The notes beneath the pieces are model-generated. The model saw nothing but the letters and a program-made list of their open reading frames with translations. It had not been told where the DNA came from and made no database searches. Both the position numbers and the translations under genes were made by a program. From Mycobacterium sp. E3198 (GTDB lineage Bacteria > Actinomycetota > Actinomycetes > Mycobacteriales > Mycobacteriaceae), in NCBI RefSeq assembly GCF_001667015.1, contig NZ_LZIS01000130.1, positions 1-44,460 of the forward strand: DNA of 44,460 nt, written 5' to 3'. This document shows, piece by piece, positions 15,709 through 23,657 of the stretch (positions are counted from its first letter, which is position 1; each line of letters starts with the position of its first letter).

Positions 15709-16563
15709 GTGGGTGGGTCAACCACCAAGTCGCCGCCCACCGCCCGCGTGATGGATGTGCTTGGGACGCTGGCGGATTCACCGGGCGGACGCACCTCGGC
15801 GGAGTTGGCGAGGGCCTGCCGGATCAGCACCTCGACCTGCGCCCTGGTGCTGGCCGAACTGGAGCGGCGCGCCTGGATAGCGCGCCGTGACGACCGCCGC
15901 TACGTGCTGGGCAGCGGCTTGTTCGGCCTCGTGCACGGGCTGCGCGCGCAGTTCCCCCTGCTGGACCGCGGGCGCGACGCGCTGCGCTTCCTGCATGACA
16001 CGCTCGGCGCCGGCTGCTCGATGTCGCGGATCGGCGACCGCCACCTGACCACCGTCGACGCGCTCGGCCACGGGACCGACGGCGAGCACGCCGTCGGTCA
16101 GCGCTTCCCCATCGACCCGCCGTTCGGCCTGGTCGCCATGGCTTGGCGCGACGACGAATTCGTCGAGAGCTGGCTGCACCGCGTCAGGCCACGGCTGACG
16201 CGCGCCGAAATCGCCCAGCATCGGCGGGTGCTCGCCGACATCCGGGCCCGCGGCTACGGCGCATGGCGGTTCGACGACATCCACTCCTCGCTGCACCACC
16301 GCCTGGCCGACGTGCTGGCGTCGCTGGAGCCGACCGCGCGGGTGACCCGCCAGCTCACCACCCTGATGACCATGGTGACGCTGCGATCGGTCACCGATGG
16401 ACTCGAAACCGAGCTGGCCTCAACGGAATTCGTCGTCCTCCCCATCTTCGGCACGGGCGGCCAGCCCGAGTACCAAATCGAGATCCACCTCGGCAACTCG
16501 GCCGGACTGACCCTGGCGGCGCTCGACGCAGCGCTCCAGCAGGCGCAGGCCATGTTGGCCTAG
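15709..16563 (+). CDS. IclR-type transcriptional regulator
   Basis: The 284-residue protein has an N-terminal winged helix at about residues 10-70 (ARVMDVLGTLADSPGGRTSAE and RISTSTCALVLAELERRAWI). A larger C-terminal effector-like domain ends in GLTLAALDAALQQAQAML. The layout is that of IclR-family regulators, although the effector domain is divergent. I chose the GTG at 15709 because AAGGAG lies 6 nt upstream; an in-frame ATG at 15688 would add seven residues and has no ribosome site. The frame stays open far upstream as a shadow. It probably controls the divergent DapB-like gene. The pirin gene starts 10 nt downstream and may be cotranscribed. Confidence 0.78.
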   Translation: MGGSTTKSPPTARVMDVLGTLADSPGGRTSAELARACRISTSTCALVLAELERRAWIARRDDRRYVLGSGLFGLVHGLRAQFPLLDRGRDALRFLHDTLGAGCSMSRIGDRHLTTVDALGHGTDGEHAVGQRFPIDPPFGLVAMAWRDDEFVESWLHRVRPRLTRAEIAQHRRVLADIRARGYGAWRFDDIHSSLHHRLADVLASLEPTARVTRQLTTLMTMVTLRSVTDGLETELASTEFVVLPIFGTGGQPEYQIEIHLGNSAGLTLAALDAALQQAQAMLA

Positions 16564-16573
16564 TCTGGAGCCC

Positions 16574-17299
16574 ATGCCCGCAACCGTCGAGATCCGGCGT
16601 GCGGCCGATCGGGCCGTCACCGCGACGTCCTGGCTGAACTCCCGGCATTCCTTCTCGTTCGGCGACCACTACGACCCCGACAACACCCACCACGGCCTGC
16701 TTCTGGTCAACAACGACGACATCGTCTCGCCCGGAACGGGATTCGATACTCATCCGCACCGCGACATGGAGATCGTAACCTGGGTGCTGCGAGGCGAGCT
16801 GACACACCAAGACTCCGCCGGTAACCGCGGGGTCATCTATCCCGGTCTGGCCCAACGCATGTCGGCGGGCAGCGGCATCCTGCACTCGGAGAAGAACGAC
16901 TCCCGCACGGAACCAGTCCATTTCGTGCAGATGTGGGTGGTCCCCGACGAGACGGCCATCACACCGAGCTATCAGCAGCACGAGATCGGCGACGAGGAGC
17001 TGTCGCGCGGTCTTGTGACCATCGCCTCAGGCATCCCCGGCGCCCAGGCGGCCATCACGCTGCACAACCGCAACGCCGCGCTGCACGCCGCCCGGCTACA
17101 GCCCGGCGCGTCGGTGAACCTGCCGCGGGCTCCCTACGTGCACGTATTCGTCGCGCGGGGGAGGGTCGACGCGGCCGAAATCGGTGACCTCGCCGAGGGC
17201 GACGCCGCCCGGTGCACCGGCGCCGCCGGCGCGCGCGTGACGGCGGTCGAGCCGTCGGAGCTGTTGATCTGGGAGATGCATGCAAAGTTGGGCGCCTGA
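16574..17299 (+). CDS. Pirin family protein (Rv0181c-like)
   Basis: The 241-residue bicupin matches M. tuberculosis Rv0181c. The N-terminal cupin holds the metal site residues in GFDTHPHRDMEIVTWVLRGEL at about residues 56-76 and a later His and Glu in SGILHSEKNDS. The C-terminal cupin is degenerate. Pirins bind a metal, and some oxidise quercetin-like flavonols, while others are redox-linked regulators; which applies here is unknown. The ATG at 16574 has TGGAG 5 nt upstream and lies 10 nt after the IclR-type regulator. In M. tuberculosis the homologue directly follows sigG, whereas here five genes separate them. Confidence 0.88.
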   Translation: MPATVEIRRAADRAVTATSWLNSRHSFSFGDHYDPDNTHHGLLLVNNDDIVSPGTGFDTHPHRDMEIVTWVLRGELTHQDSAGNRGVIYPGLAQRMSAGSGILHSEKNDSRTEPVHFVQMWVVPDETAITPSYQQHEIGDEELSRGLVTIASGIPGAQAAITLHNRNAALHAARLQPGASVNLPRAPYVHVFVARGRVDAAEIGDLAEGDAARCTGAAGARVTAVEPSELLIWEMHAKLGA

Positions 17300-17335
17300 C
17301 ACCACATAGAGTGGGCACGACAGACAGGAGCCCGC

Positions 17336-18730
17336 ATGTCTCAATCGCAGCCGCGGCACGCGGCGCCCAACCCCAACCGGAATATCAAGGCAGTTCGGAC
17401 CGTGCGGTTCTGGGCACTGCCCATCGTCGTCACGCTGGCGCTGATGTCGGCGCTGTGCGCGCTGTACCTCGGCGGCATCCTGAACCCGATGACCAACCTG
17501 CGGCATTTCCCGATCGCCGTGGTGAACGAGGACGCCGGACCGTTCGGCGCGCAGATCGTCGACCGCTTGGTCGCCGGGGTGGACAAGAAACAGTTCGACA
17601 TCCGGGTGGTGTCCCACGACGAGGCGCAGCGGCTGCTGGACAGGGCCCAGGTGTACGGCGAAGCGGTGATACCGCCGACCTTCTCGTCCAACCTGCAAGA
17701 TTTCGGGGCAAGCGCGGTCATGCCCACCCATGCGGTCCGGCCCTCGATCACCATCGCCACGAACCCGCGCGCGGGCACATTGGGTTCGAGCATCGCCGGC
17801 CAGAGCCTGACCCGGGCAATGGGCGTCGTCGAAGGCGAAGTGGGAGTTCGACTTACGCAGGAGGTGGCGGCACGAACCGGCGGCGCGCCGTTGACCGGGG
17901 CGTCGGCGGCGGGGCTCGCGAGTCCGATCGACATCAAGTCGACCGTCTACAACCCGCTCCCGAATGGCACCGGCAACGGGCTCTCGGCGTTTTACTACGC
18001 GTTGCTGCTGCTGCTCGCGGGGTTCACCGGCAGCGTCGTGGTCAGCACGCTGGTGGACGCGCTGCTCGGCTATGTGCCCGCGGAATGGGGCCCGGTCTAC
18101 CGATTCGCCGAGCAGGTCAGGATCTCGAGATTCCAGACGCTGCTGCTCAAATGGGCCATCATGGTGGTGCTGGCGCTGTTGACCTCGGCGGTGTACCTGG
18201 CCATCGCCCACGGGCTCGGCATGCCCATCCCGCTCGGCTGGCAGTTGTGGGCCTTCGGGGTGTTCGCGATCATCGCGGTGGGCATCACGTCGAGCTCCAT
18301 CTTGTCGGTGCTGGGCTCGATGGGCCTGCTGGTGAGCATGCTGATCTTCGTCATCCTCGGGCTGCCCTCCGCGGGTGCCACCGTCCCGCTGGAGGCCACG
18401 CCACGGTTCTTCCGCTGGCTGGCCGAATTCGAGCCTATGCACCAGGTCTTCCTGGGCGTGCGCTCACTGGTCTACCTCGACGGCCGTGCCGACGCCGGTC
18501 TGTCCCAGGCCCTGTGGTTGACCACGATCGGCCTGGTGATCGGCTTGTTGCTGGGTGGCATCATCACCAAGCTCTACGACCGCCAGGGCTTCCACCGCAT
18601 CCAGGGGGCGGTGGAGCTGGCGATCGCCGCGCAACACCAGGCGGAGCACCAGGCGCGCGTGAGCAAGCTGGAGAACGCCGCCGCAAGCCAGGCCGGCGCC
18701 GAAAGCGAAAGTCCAAGCGAACAAACGTAA
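17336..18730 (+). CDS. YhgE/Pip-like multi-pass membrane protein (Rv0180c-like)
   Basis: The 464-residue protein has one N-terminal membrane segment (about residues 27-50). An extracytoplasmic domain of about 160 residues follows, containing FPIAVVNEDAGP near residue 58, which is typical of the YhgE/Pip and ABC-2 permease-like family. About five further helices follow from residue 215, and a charged tail with an Ala/Glu-rich helix ends the protein. It resembles ABC-2-type export permeases and phage-infection-protein homologues, but no ATPase gene is adjacent. The ATG at 17336 has CAGGAG 6 nt upstream. M. tuberculosis Rv0180c is the positional homologue, next to pirin and lprO. Its function is unknown; a cell-envelope role is inferred. 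Confidence 0.83.
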   Translation: MSQSQPRHAAPNPNRNIKAVRTVRFWALPIVVTLALMSALCALYLGGILNPMTNLRHFPIAVVNEDAGPFGAQIVDRLVAGVDKKQFDIRVVSHDEAQRLLDRAQVYGEAVIPPTFSSNLQDFGASAVMPTHAVRPSITIATNPRAGTLGSSIAGQSLTRAMGVVEGEVGVRLTQEVAARTGGAPLTGASAAGLASPIDIKSTVYNPLPNGTGNGLSAFYYALLLLLAGFTGSVVVSTLVDALLGYVPAEWGPVYRFAEQVRISRFQTLLLKWAIMVVLALLTSAVYLAIAHGLGMPIPLGWQLWAFGVFAIIAVGITSSSILSVLGSMGLLVSMLIFVILGLPSAGATVPLEATPRFFRWLAEFEPMHQVFLGVRSLVYLDGRADAGLSQALWLTTIGLVIGLLLGGIITKLYDRQGFHRIQGAVELAIAAQHQAEHQARVSKLENAAASQAGAESESPSEQT

Positions 18731-18769
18731 TTGGAGCGCCGCTCAAGCGTCACGCGTTTGTTATCCAAG

Positions 18770-18798
18770 TTGACAGTGTGACTGGTGTGACTGATGCT
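18770..18798 (+). promoter_or_regulatory. lprO promoter candidate with tandem 9-bp repeat
   Basis: TTGACA (18770-18775) and GATGCT (18793-18798) are 17 nt apart. The spacer consists almost entirely of GTGTGACTG repeated twice in tandem (18776-18784 and 18785-18793). On the other strand this reads GTCACACCAGTCACA, two GTCACA boxes 9 bp apart, resembling reported MtrA-type direct repeats. Confidence 0.42.
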
Positions 18799-18836
18799 AT
18801 TGATGTTGCATAGCCATCAGTGCCGAAAGGTCCACC

Positions 18837-19919
18837 GTGCTGACGCCCCTTGCCAGCCTGCGCCGGCTGGCGGCTTGCTGCACTGCGGCGGCAGCCTGCG
18901 CCGTGCTGGCGTGCACGACCGGACAGCCCGTCGCGCGCGCGGCCGACGGGCGCGACCTGCTGGCCAACGCCATCGAGACCACCCGGGGCTCCTACCTCGT
19001 CTACAACTTCGGCCCCGGCCACCCGACGCCGCTGCTCAACGCCGGCGGCAGCTGGTATGAGATGAACAACGGCGGCCACCTGATGGTCATCAAGAACGCA
19101 TCGGGGCGCCTCGCGCCGCACCTGCTGGTGGACACCCACCAGGGCGACCAGGCGCGCTGCGAGAACAATCCCGGCGCCCGCACCGGCGAGGGACTGTGGC
19201 AGGCATCTGAGGTCTACGCGCCGCTGCAGGCGTGGCAGCGGCTGGGGCAGCCGACGATCGCGATCAACGCCAACTTCTTCGACATCCGGCCGCAAAAGGC
19301 CGGCTCCTGGCGCCAGACCGGCTGCAGTTCCCCGCTGGGCGCCTTCGTCGACAACACCCACGGCCAGGGCCGGGCGAACCAGGCCGTCACCGGCACCGTC
19401 GCGTACCCGGGCAAGCAGGGCCTGTCCGGCGGCGGCGAGAGCTGGAGCGCCCTGTCGACCATGATCCTGCCGGCGGGCGGCGCGCCATATGTGTTGCGCC
19501 CCAAGGGCCCACAGGACTACGACGTCGCCACCCCGGTGGTCGCGGACCTGCTGAACCGCAACGAGCGGTTCGTCGCGGTATCGGGAATAGGCCTGTTGTC
19601 ACCGGGCAAGACCGGGCAGCTCCACGACGGCGGTCCGAGCGCGGCGCGAACGGCCCTCGCCTACGTCAAGCAACGGGACGAAATGTATGTCTTCGAGGGC
19701 GGCAGCTATACCCCGGACAACATCCAGGACCTGTTCCGCGGCCTGGGCAGCGACACCGCGGTGCTGCTCGACGGCGGCGGGTCGTCGGCCATCGTGTTGC
19801 GGCGCGACACCGGCGGCATGTGGGCCGGCGCCGGGTCACCGCGCGGATCGTGTGACACCCGCCAGGTGCTCTGCGACTCCCACGAACGGGCGCTGCCGAG
19901 CTGGCTGGCCTTCAACTAG
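18837..19919 (+). CDS. lprO: Lipoprotein LprO, phosphodiester-glycosidase-like domain
   Basis: The 360-residue protein has a lipoprotein signal with lipobox Val23-Leu24-Ala25-Cys26, so it should be anchored to the outer face of the plasma membrane. The mature part fits the NAGPA (PF09992) family of phosphodiester glycosidases: NANFFD at 144-149, ARTALAY near 270 and the hallmark DGGGSS at 312-317. Four further cysteines (108, 163 and two near the C-terminus) could form disulfides. The natural substrate is unknown; a sugar phosphodiester in the envelope is a reasonable guess. The start is GTG at 18837 with AAAGG 6 nt upstream. It matches Rv0179c (LprO) by position and length. It overlaps the convergent DUF1275 gene by 8 nt. 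Confidence 0.88.
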   Translation: MLTPLASLRRLAACCTAAAACAVLACTTGQPVARAADGRDLLANAIETTRGSYLVYNFGPGHPTPLLNAGGSWYEMNNGGHLMVIKNASGRLAPHLLVDTHQGDQARCENNPGARTGEGLWQASEVYAPLQAWQRLGQPTIAINANFFDIRPQKAGSWRQTGCSSPLGAFVDNTHGQGRANQAVTGTVAYPGKQGLSGGGESWSALSTMILPAGGAPYVLRPKGPQDYDVATPVVADLLNRNERFVAVSGIGLLSPGKTGQLHDGGPSAARTALAYVKQRDEMYVFEGGSYTPDNIQDLFRGLGSDTAVLLDGGGSSAIVLRRDTGGMWAGAGSPRGSCDTRQVLCDSHERALPSWLAFN

Positions 19920-20667
19920 ACCTCGATGGCGGCGACCCGTCCCCCAGCTCCGCGGGGGTACCCCCAGCGCCCGGCTCGCCGCCCTCGCGATCGCCGCCGG
20001 CCGGGCCGAAGCGGAAGATCAGCAGGCTTGCCGCGACGACCGCCGCCGTGACCGCGAACACCGGCGCGACGACGAATCGCGACATCGTCGCACCGACCAG
20101 GGCGCCGGCGCACATCGTGAAAACGACGCTGAAGCGCAGCTTTTCGCGGGCGCCCGTCCCACCGGCCAGGTGGCTGTCCAGGCCGAGGCTGACGATCGTC
20201 GACGTCAGCACCGTGGTGGACAGCTCCTGGATCCCGAACTGGCGCGCGCTCGAGTGCTGCAGGCCGAACGTCACCGCGAGCAGGCCGATCATGATCAGCT
20301 TGGAGTTGTCGTGGTAGTGCAGCACGCCGCTCCCCGCCAGGACCGACAACGTCACCAACAACGCGATTTCGGTTGCCAGCACGGTGATTATCCACGGTCG
20401 CACCCGCGCGTCGAAATGCCGGGCCAACCGGCCGCTGACGATCGTGGTGCACACGAACGTCGGCAGCGCCACCACCACCGCCGTCAGGTCGATGGTGGTT
20501 CGGGGCGCCAGCCAGAAGCCGAGGAAGATCACGTTGCCGGTCATGTTCGCCACGAAGACGTGGCCCAGAACCAGGATGCTGATCGCGTCGGCCAGGCCGG
20601 TGGCAAAGGTCAACAACAGCAGCGCCGCGACGGTCGAGCGTTCCGAGACCGGCGACGCAACGGGCAC
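19912..20667 (-). CDS. DUF1275 (YoaK-family) membrane protein
   Basis: The 251-residue protein has six hydrophobic segments. The DUF1275 hallmarks are TGLADAISILVLGHVFVANMTGN near the N-terminus and GLQHSSARQFGIQELSTTVLT in the middle. The family is of unknown function. The GTG at 20667 is 3 nt after the stop of the Rv0178-like gene, so it looks like the last gene of the mce1 operon; I do not recall it there in M. tuberculosis. The C-terminal 20 or so residues (GAGGTPAELGDGSPP and on) are encoded by a GC-rich palindromic sequence at 19941-19968 and look like a repeat element that extended the frame. Its stop overlaps the convergent lprO stop. Confidence 0.82.
   Translation of the reverse strand: MPVASPVSERSTVAALLLLTFATGLADAISILVLGHVFVANMTGNVIFLGFWLAPRTTIDLTAVVVALPTFVCTTIVSGRLARHFDARVRPWIITVLATEIALLVTLSVLAGSGVLHYHDNSKLIMIGLLAVTFGLQHSSARQFGIQELSTTVLTSTIVSLGLDSHLAGGTGAREKLRFSVVFTMCAGALVGATMSRFVVAPVFAVTAAVVAASLLIFRFGPAGGDREGGEPGAGGTPAELGDGSPPSRSS
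19941..19968. repeat. GC-rich palindromic element with GGGGGTACCCCC core
   Basis: GGGGGTACCCCC (19954-19965) is a perfect 12-bp palindrome. CCCCCAGC occurs on both sides (19941-19948 and 19961-19968). It lies within the 3' end of the DUF1275 gene. A partly similar stretch (GCTGGGGGTGACCCC) lies at 33721-33735 in the fadD5/yrbE1A gap. Confidence 0.45.
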
Positions 20668-20670
20668 GGG

Positions 20671-21378
20671 CTAGACCTGCGGGGTCAGGTCCAGCGAGGT
20701 GATCGTCGTCATCCTCGTCACCAGCCAGTGGCCGTGGGTCCGCTTCATGAACAGCCGGTAGGACAGGTACTTCAGCGACGGGATGTTCTTGGTCAGCGGG
20801 CTGGTGGAGGTGGTGTTGGTGTACACGATGACGACGGCGTTGGGGTCGTCCAGCGATTCGACCGCCGCGCCGACGACTTGGGTGCTGTTGGTCACCTTGG
20901 CCTGCTTGTTGGGGCCCACGATCGTGTCGACGAACTTGCGGTACTGGGCGCCGAAATCACCGCTGAGGTAGGCCGCCGCGCGGTCGGCGAGGCCCTCCAT
21001 GTTATCCGGGGTGTAGGTCCACAGCGTCGTGATCGCGTTGGCCGCGGTGCGCGCCACCCTCAGCTTCGTCGCGGCGGTGGCGCGATCGGCAAGGTACGGC
21101 TGCACCGCCGCGCCCGCGAACGCCGCGGAGCCGACGAACAGCACGGCGGCCAGCGCGATCGCGATGGCGAGCCGCTTGCCGGCCAGGATCTTGCGCCGGG
21201 GCCGCTTAGCGTTGGCGGGGTCCGCGGTCTCAGCGGTCTCCTCGCCCTCGTCGGGTGCCGTCTCGACGGATTCTGTTGTGGTGTCGGCGCTTTCGTCGAC
21301 GTCGCCCGAGGCATCCTCGGTGGTCGATTCTTCCGCGTCGGCGGTCAGATCACCTGCAGCAGGTTGCTGATCTTCCAC
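20671..21378 (-). CDS. Mce-associated membrane protein (Rv0178-like)
   Basis: The 235-residue protein has an acidic, Thr/Glu/Ala-rich cytoplasmic N-terminus of about 60 residues, a basic stretch (KRPRRK), one membrane helix and an extracytoplasmic domain of about 140 residues. This is the Mas (Mce-associated) layout, with an NTF2-like fold expected for the outer domain. Such proteins are thought to stabilise the Mce complex. I chose the GTG at 21378 because GGAAGGG lies 5 nt upstream; the ATG at 21411 would add eleven residues and give a length near the recalled M. tuberculosis protein (244), so it remains possible. Either start overlaps the end of the preceding gene. Confidence 0.83.
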   Translation of the reverse strand: MEDQQPAAGDLTADAEESTTEDASGDVDESADTTTESVETAPDEGEETAETADPANAKRPRRKILAGKRLAIAIALAAVLFVGSAAFAGAAVQPYLADRATAATKLRVARTAANAITTLWTYTPDNMEGLADRAAAYLSGDFGAQYRKFVDTIVGPNKQAKVTNSTQVVGAAVESLDDPNAVVIVYTNTTSTSPLTKNIPSLKYLSYRLFMKRTHGHWLVTRMTTITSLDLTPQV

Positions 21379-21899
21379 TGCTTCCCTTCCTGCGTGACGG
21401 TTGCCGTCCAACGATTGGTGTTCTCGAACACCTGCTTTTCATCGGGGGACTTGGAGGTCACGTCGGTCGCCACCATCACGGTGGCGCTGCCGTCGTCGTT
21501 CCACCGTTCCAGGCCCGCGCCCAGGACGGTGCCGGTCGCCGGTTCGGCGCGGGCGACCTGGAGCAGGATCTCGTTGGCCTTGTCGTGGTATTGCTTGGCG
21601 AATTCCCCTGTGGCCTGGGCCAGTACCCGCGTCACATAGTCGTTGGCGTGGTAGGGGTCGATGGAGGTGAACTGGGTCATGAACCCCGACACGTAGCTGA
21701 GCACCTGGCGCTCCTTCGACGCCGAGCGCACGCGGGACTCGTGGGAGATCAGCATCAGGGTGCACAGTGTGATCGCCGCCACCGTCAGCAGCGCGGCGAC
21801 CGCGCCGGCCACCGGCAATCCCAACGGCGGCCGCGGCGGCACCGGCTGCTCGACGAGCAGCGACCGTTCGCCGGGCTCAAACTTGCGGCGCGGACTCAT
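21345..21899 (-). CDS. Mce-associated membrane protein (Rv0177-like)
   Basis: The 184-residue protein has a short cytoplasmic N-terminus, one membrane helix at about residues 27-52 and an outer NTF2-like domain ending WKISNLLQVI. This is the usual length for the family and the same as recalled for Rv0177. The ATG at 21899 overlaps the stop of the RDD-domain gene by 4 nt (ATGA). It belongs to the trailing group of four Mas-type genes after mce1F, which are expected to be cotranscribed with the importer and to support its assembly or stability. Confidence 0.85.
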   Translation of the reverse strand: MSPRRKFEPGERSLLVEQPVPPRPPLGLPVAGAVAALLTVAAITLCTLMLISHESRVRSASKERQVLSYVSGFMTQFTSIDPYHANDYVTRVLAQATGEFAKQYHDKANEILLQVARAEPATGTVLGAGLERWNDDGSATVMVATDVTSKSPDEKQVFENTNRWTATVTQEGKQWKISNLLQVI

Positions 21900-22882
21900 T
21901 TTCCGTTCCCCGGGGGCTTCGGCTTGGTCAGCACGGCGAGGTCGTCGACGCGCCAACGGTCGTCGCCACCTTTGGCGAACTCAACGCGAACGGATGCGCT
22001 GATGTACCGCTCGTCGGGCGCGCTTCCGCGCCGGCCCTGCAGGAACAGCAACATCGTCGCCCGATCCGCCGTCGCGGACTGGACCGACCAGTCGATCGGC
22101 CAGTACTCGTTGATGACCGGAGTGCCCTTCCGAACCACGTCCTGCTGTGCCTGCAGCTGCTTGCGATACTTGTCGGTCGCCAGCGACCGGGCACGAGCGA
22201 AGTCGTCGTTCAACGATTTTGGGTCGTAGGTGAGCATCTGCGCGACCATCTTCGGCCCCTGCGCCTGGATCTGGGCTTTGGCTTGGTCGCTGGCCCGGTC
22301 GGGGGAGTACGCCACCAGATAGCTGACCGTGGCGCCGGACAGGCACACCGCCGCCGCGGTCAGCACCGCGACCGCGGTCCACCGCCGCAGGTTGGGCGCC
22401 GCCTCGTCGGGTTCGACGCGCCGCACCTCGGTGCCCAGCAGCATGTCGGCGAACGTGCGCCGCCGCGAATCCCACAGCGGCCAAAGCCAGCCCACCACCG
22501 ACGCGGTATCGAGCAGGTGGGCCAGGTCCCGCAGCAGCAGCGCCCACGGGCCGACGGCCGCGCCGTCGCGGCGCACCACCGCGATTCCGAACAGCCCGCG
22601 CCCCAGGCTCCAGCCGGTCAGGCTTGGCAGCAGCAACCGGTTGGCCAACATCAGCAGGATGGCCAGGCCGCCGACCGAGACACACACCCACCACCAAGCA
22701 GGGTTCCCGGCCACGGTCCACGCGACCAACGCCATCGTCGTTGCCACGGCGACGCACGGCAGGACGTCGACGGCGAACGCGGCCGCTCGAATGCGCCAGG
22801 GGGCCAAGGCATCCCGCGGTGACTCCGGTACGGCCGCCGTGGTTTGGGTCCGAGCCGCAATCTCCTCGACCACCACCGTCAC
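21896..22882 (-). CDS. RDD-domain Mce-associated membrane protein (Rv0176-like)
   Basis: The 328-residue protein joins two parts. The N-terminal RDD domain (about residues 28-165) has three or so membrane helices, with Arg and Asp in RIRAAAFAVDVLP and later LLRDLAHLLDT and RRRTFADMLLGTEV. The C-terminal part has a further membrane helix at about 170-192 and a Mas-type outer domain. It is the only one of the four trailing proteins with an RDD domain, and its role is unknown. The GTG at 22882 overlaps the stop of the Rv0175-like gene by 4 nt (GTGA). Confidence 0.86.
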   Translation of the reverse strand: MTVVVEEIAARTQTTAAVPESPRDALAPWRIRAAAFAVDVLPCVAVATTMALVAWTVAGNPAWWWVCVSVGGLAILLMLANRLLLPSLTGWSLGRGLFGIAVVRRDGAAVGPWALLLRDLAHLLDTASVVGWLWPLWDSRRRTFADMLLGTEVRRVEPDEAAPNLRRWTAVAVLTAAAVCLSGATVSYLVAYSPDRASDQAKAQIQAQGPKMVAQMLTYDPKSLNDDFARARSLATDKYRKQLQAQQDVVRKGTPVINEYWPIDWSVQSATADRATMLLFLQGRRGSAPDERYISASVRVEFAKGGDDRWRVDDLAVLTKPKPPGNGK

Positions 22883-23646
22883 TTCGTCACCTGGTCGAGC
22901 TTGGAAATCCGGTACTGCCCCTCGGCGTATGCCATCTTCACCCGCAGGCGGTAGCCGGTTTCCTTTTGCGACTGGTCGCTTGACACCTTGACGCGCATCG
23001 CGACGAGCACGTCGACCGTGCCGTCGTCGTTGTTACGCTCCACCGCCGCGCGCGCATCGGACACCTGAACGTGGACGTTGGCGGCCTGGTAGGCCTGAAC
23101 GATCATGTTGGTGTACAGCAGCGCCTGGGAGCGGAACGCGTCCGTGCCGCACTCGATGATCTTCCGTTCGCTCTGGACCATCGCATTGGTGTCGGGGGCC
23201 TGAGTCGCCGACACACAATCCACCGCCGCCTTGAGCGCCGCGGCGTCCTTGCGCGCAATGACCTGGCTGTCGTGGTGGTAGCGGAGGGCAAAGTAGGCGC
23301 CCGTCCCGAGGCCGGCGGCCAGCAGCACGAGCGCGGCGGCAATGCCGGAGAGCCACCACCGACCCATGCGCGACGGGCGGCGCTCGGCACCCGTGGTTTC
23401 GGCGTCGCCCTCGTCAGCGGCCTCGTCCTCGGGCTCCGGCGTCTCCCGGGCCGCAACCTCCTCGGACGTCGGGGCCTGCGCGGTCGTCTCCTCGGACACG
23501 AGCGTCTGCTCGATTCCGTCCTCGGATTCGTGCGAATCCCCGGCCGTCACCTCGAGGGTGGTCTCCTCAGCAGCAGCCGCCGGCTCCTGGTGAATCTTCG
23601 GACTGGATCTCTGGGAGGGCCTGCGCAGTCGACGAAACCTCGGCAT
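22879..23646 (-). CDS. Mce-associated membrane protein (Rv0175-like)
   Basis: The 255-residue protein has a long cytoplasmic N-terminus of about 95 residues, basic at first and then very rich in Glu, Thr and Ala. One membrane helix (WWLSGIAAALVLLAAGLGTGAYFAL) and an outer domain of about 130 residues follow. I recall Rv0175 as shorter (about 213 residues), so the acidic region seems expanded here. The ATG at 23646 is chosen because the protein then starts with the basic cluster MPRFRRLRRP; an upstream start at 23688 would overlap the mce1F end. It lies 11 nt after mce1F. Confidence 0.82.
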   Translation of the reverse strand: MPRFRRLRRPSQRSSPKIHQEPAAAAEETTLEVTAGDSHESEDGIEQTLVSEETTAQAPTSEEVAARETPEPEDEAADEGDAETTGAERRPSRMGRWWLSGIAAALVLLAAGLGTGAYFALRYHHDSQVIARKDAAALKAAVDCVSATQAPDTNAMVQSERKIIECGTDAFRSQALLYTNMIVQAYQAANVHVQVSDARAAVERNNDDGTVDVLVAMRVKVSSDQSQKETGYRLRVKMAYAEGQYRISKLDQVTK

Positions 23647-23657
23647 GGGTGGGGGGT

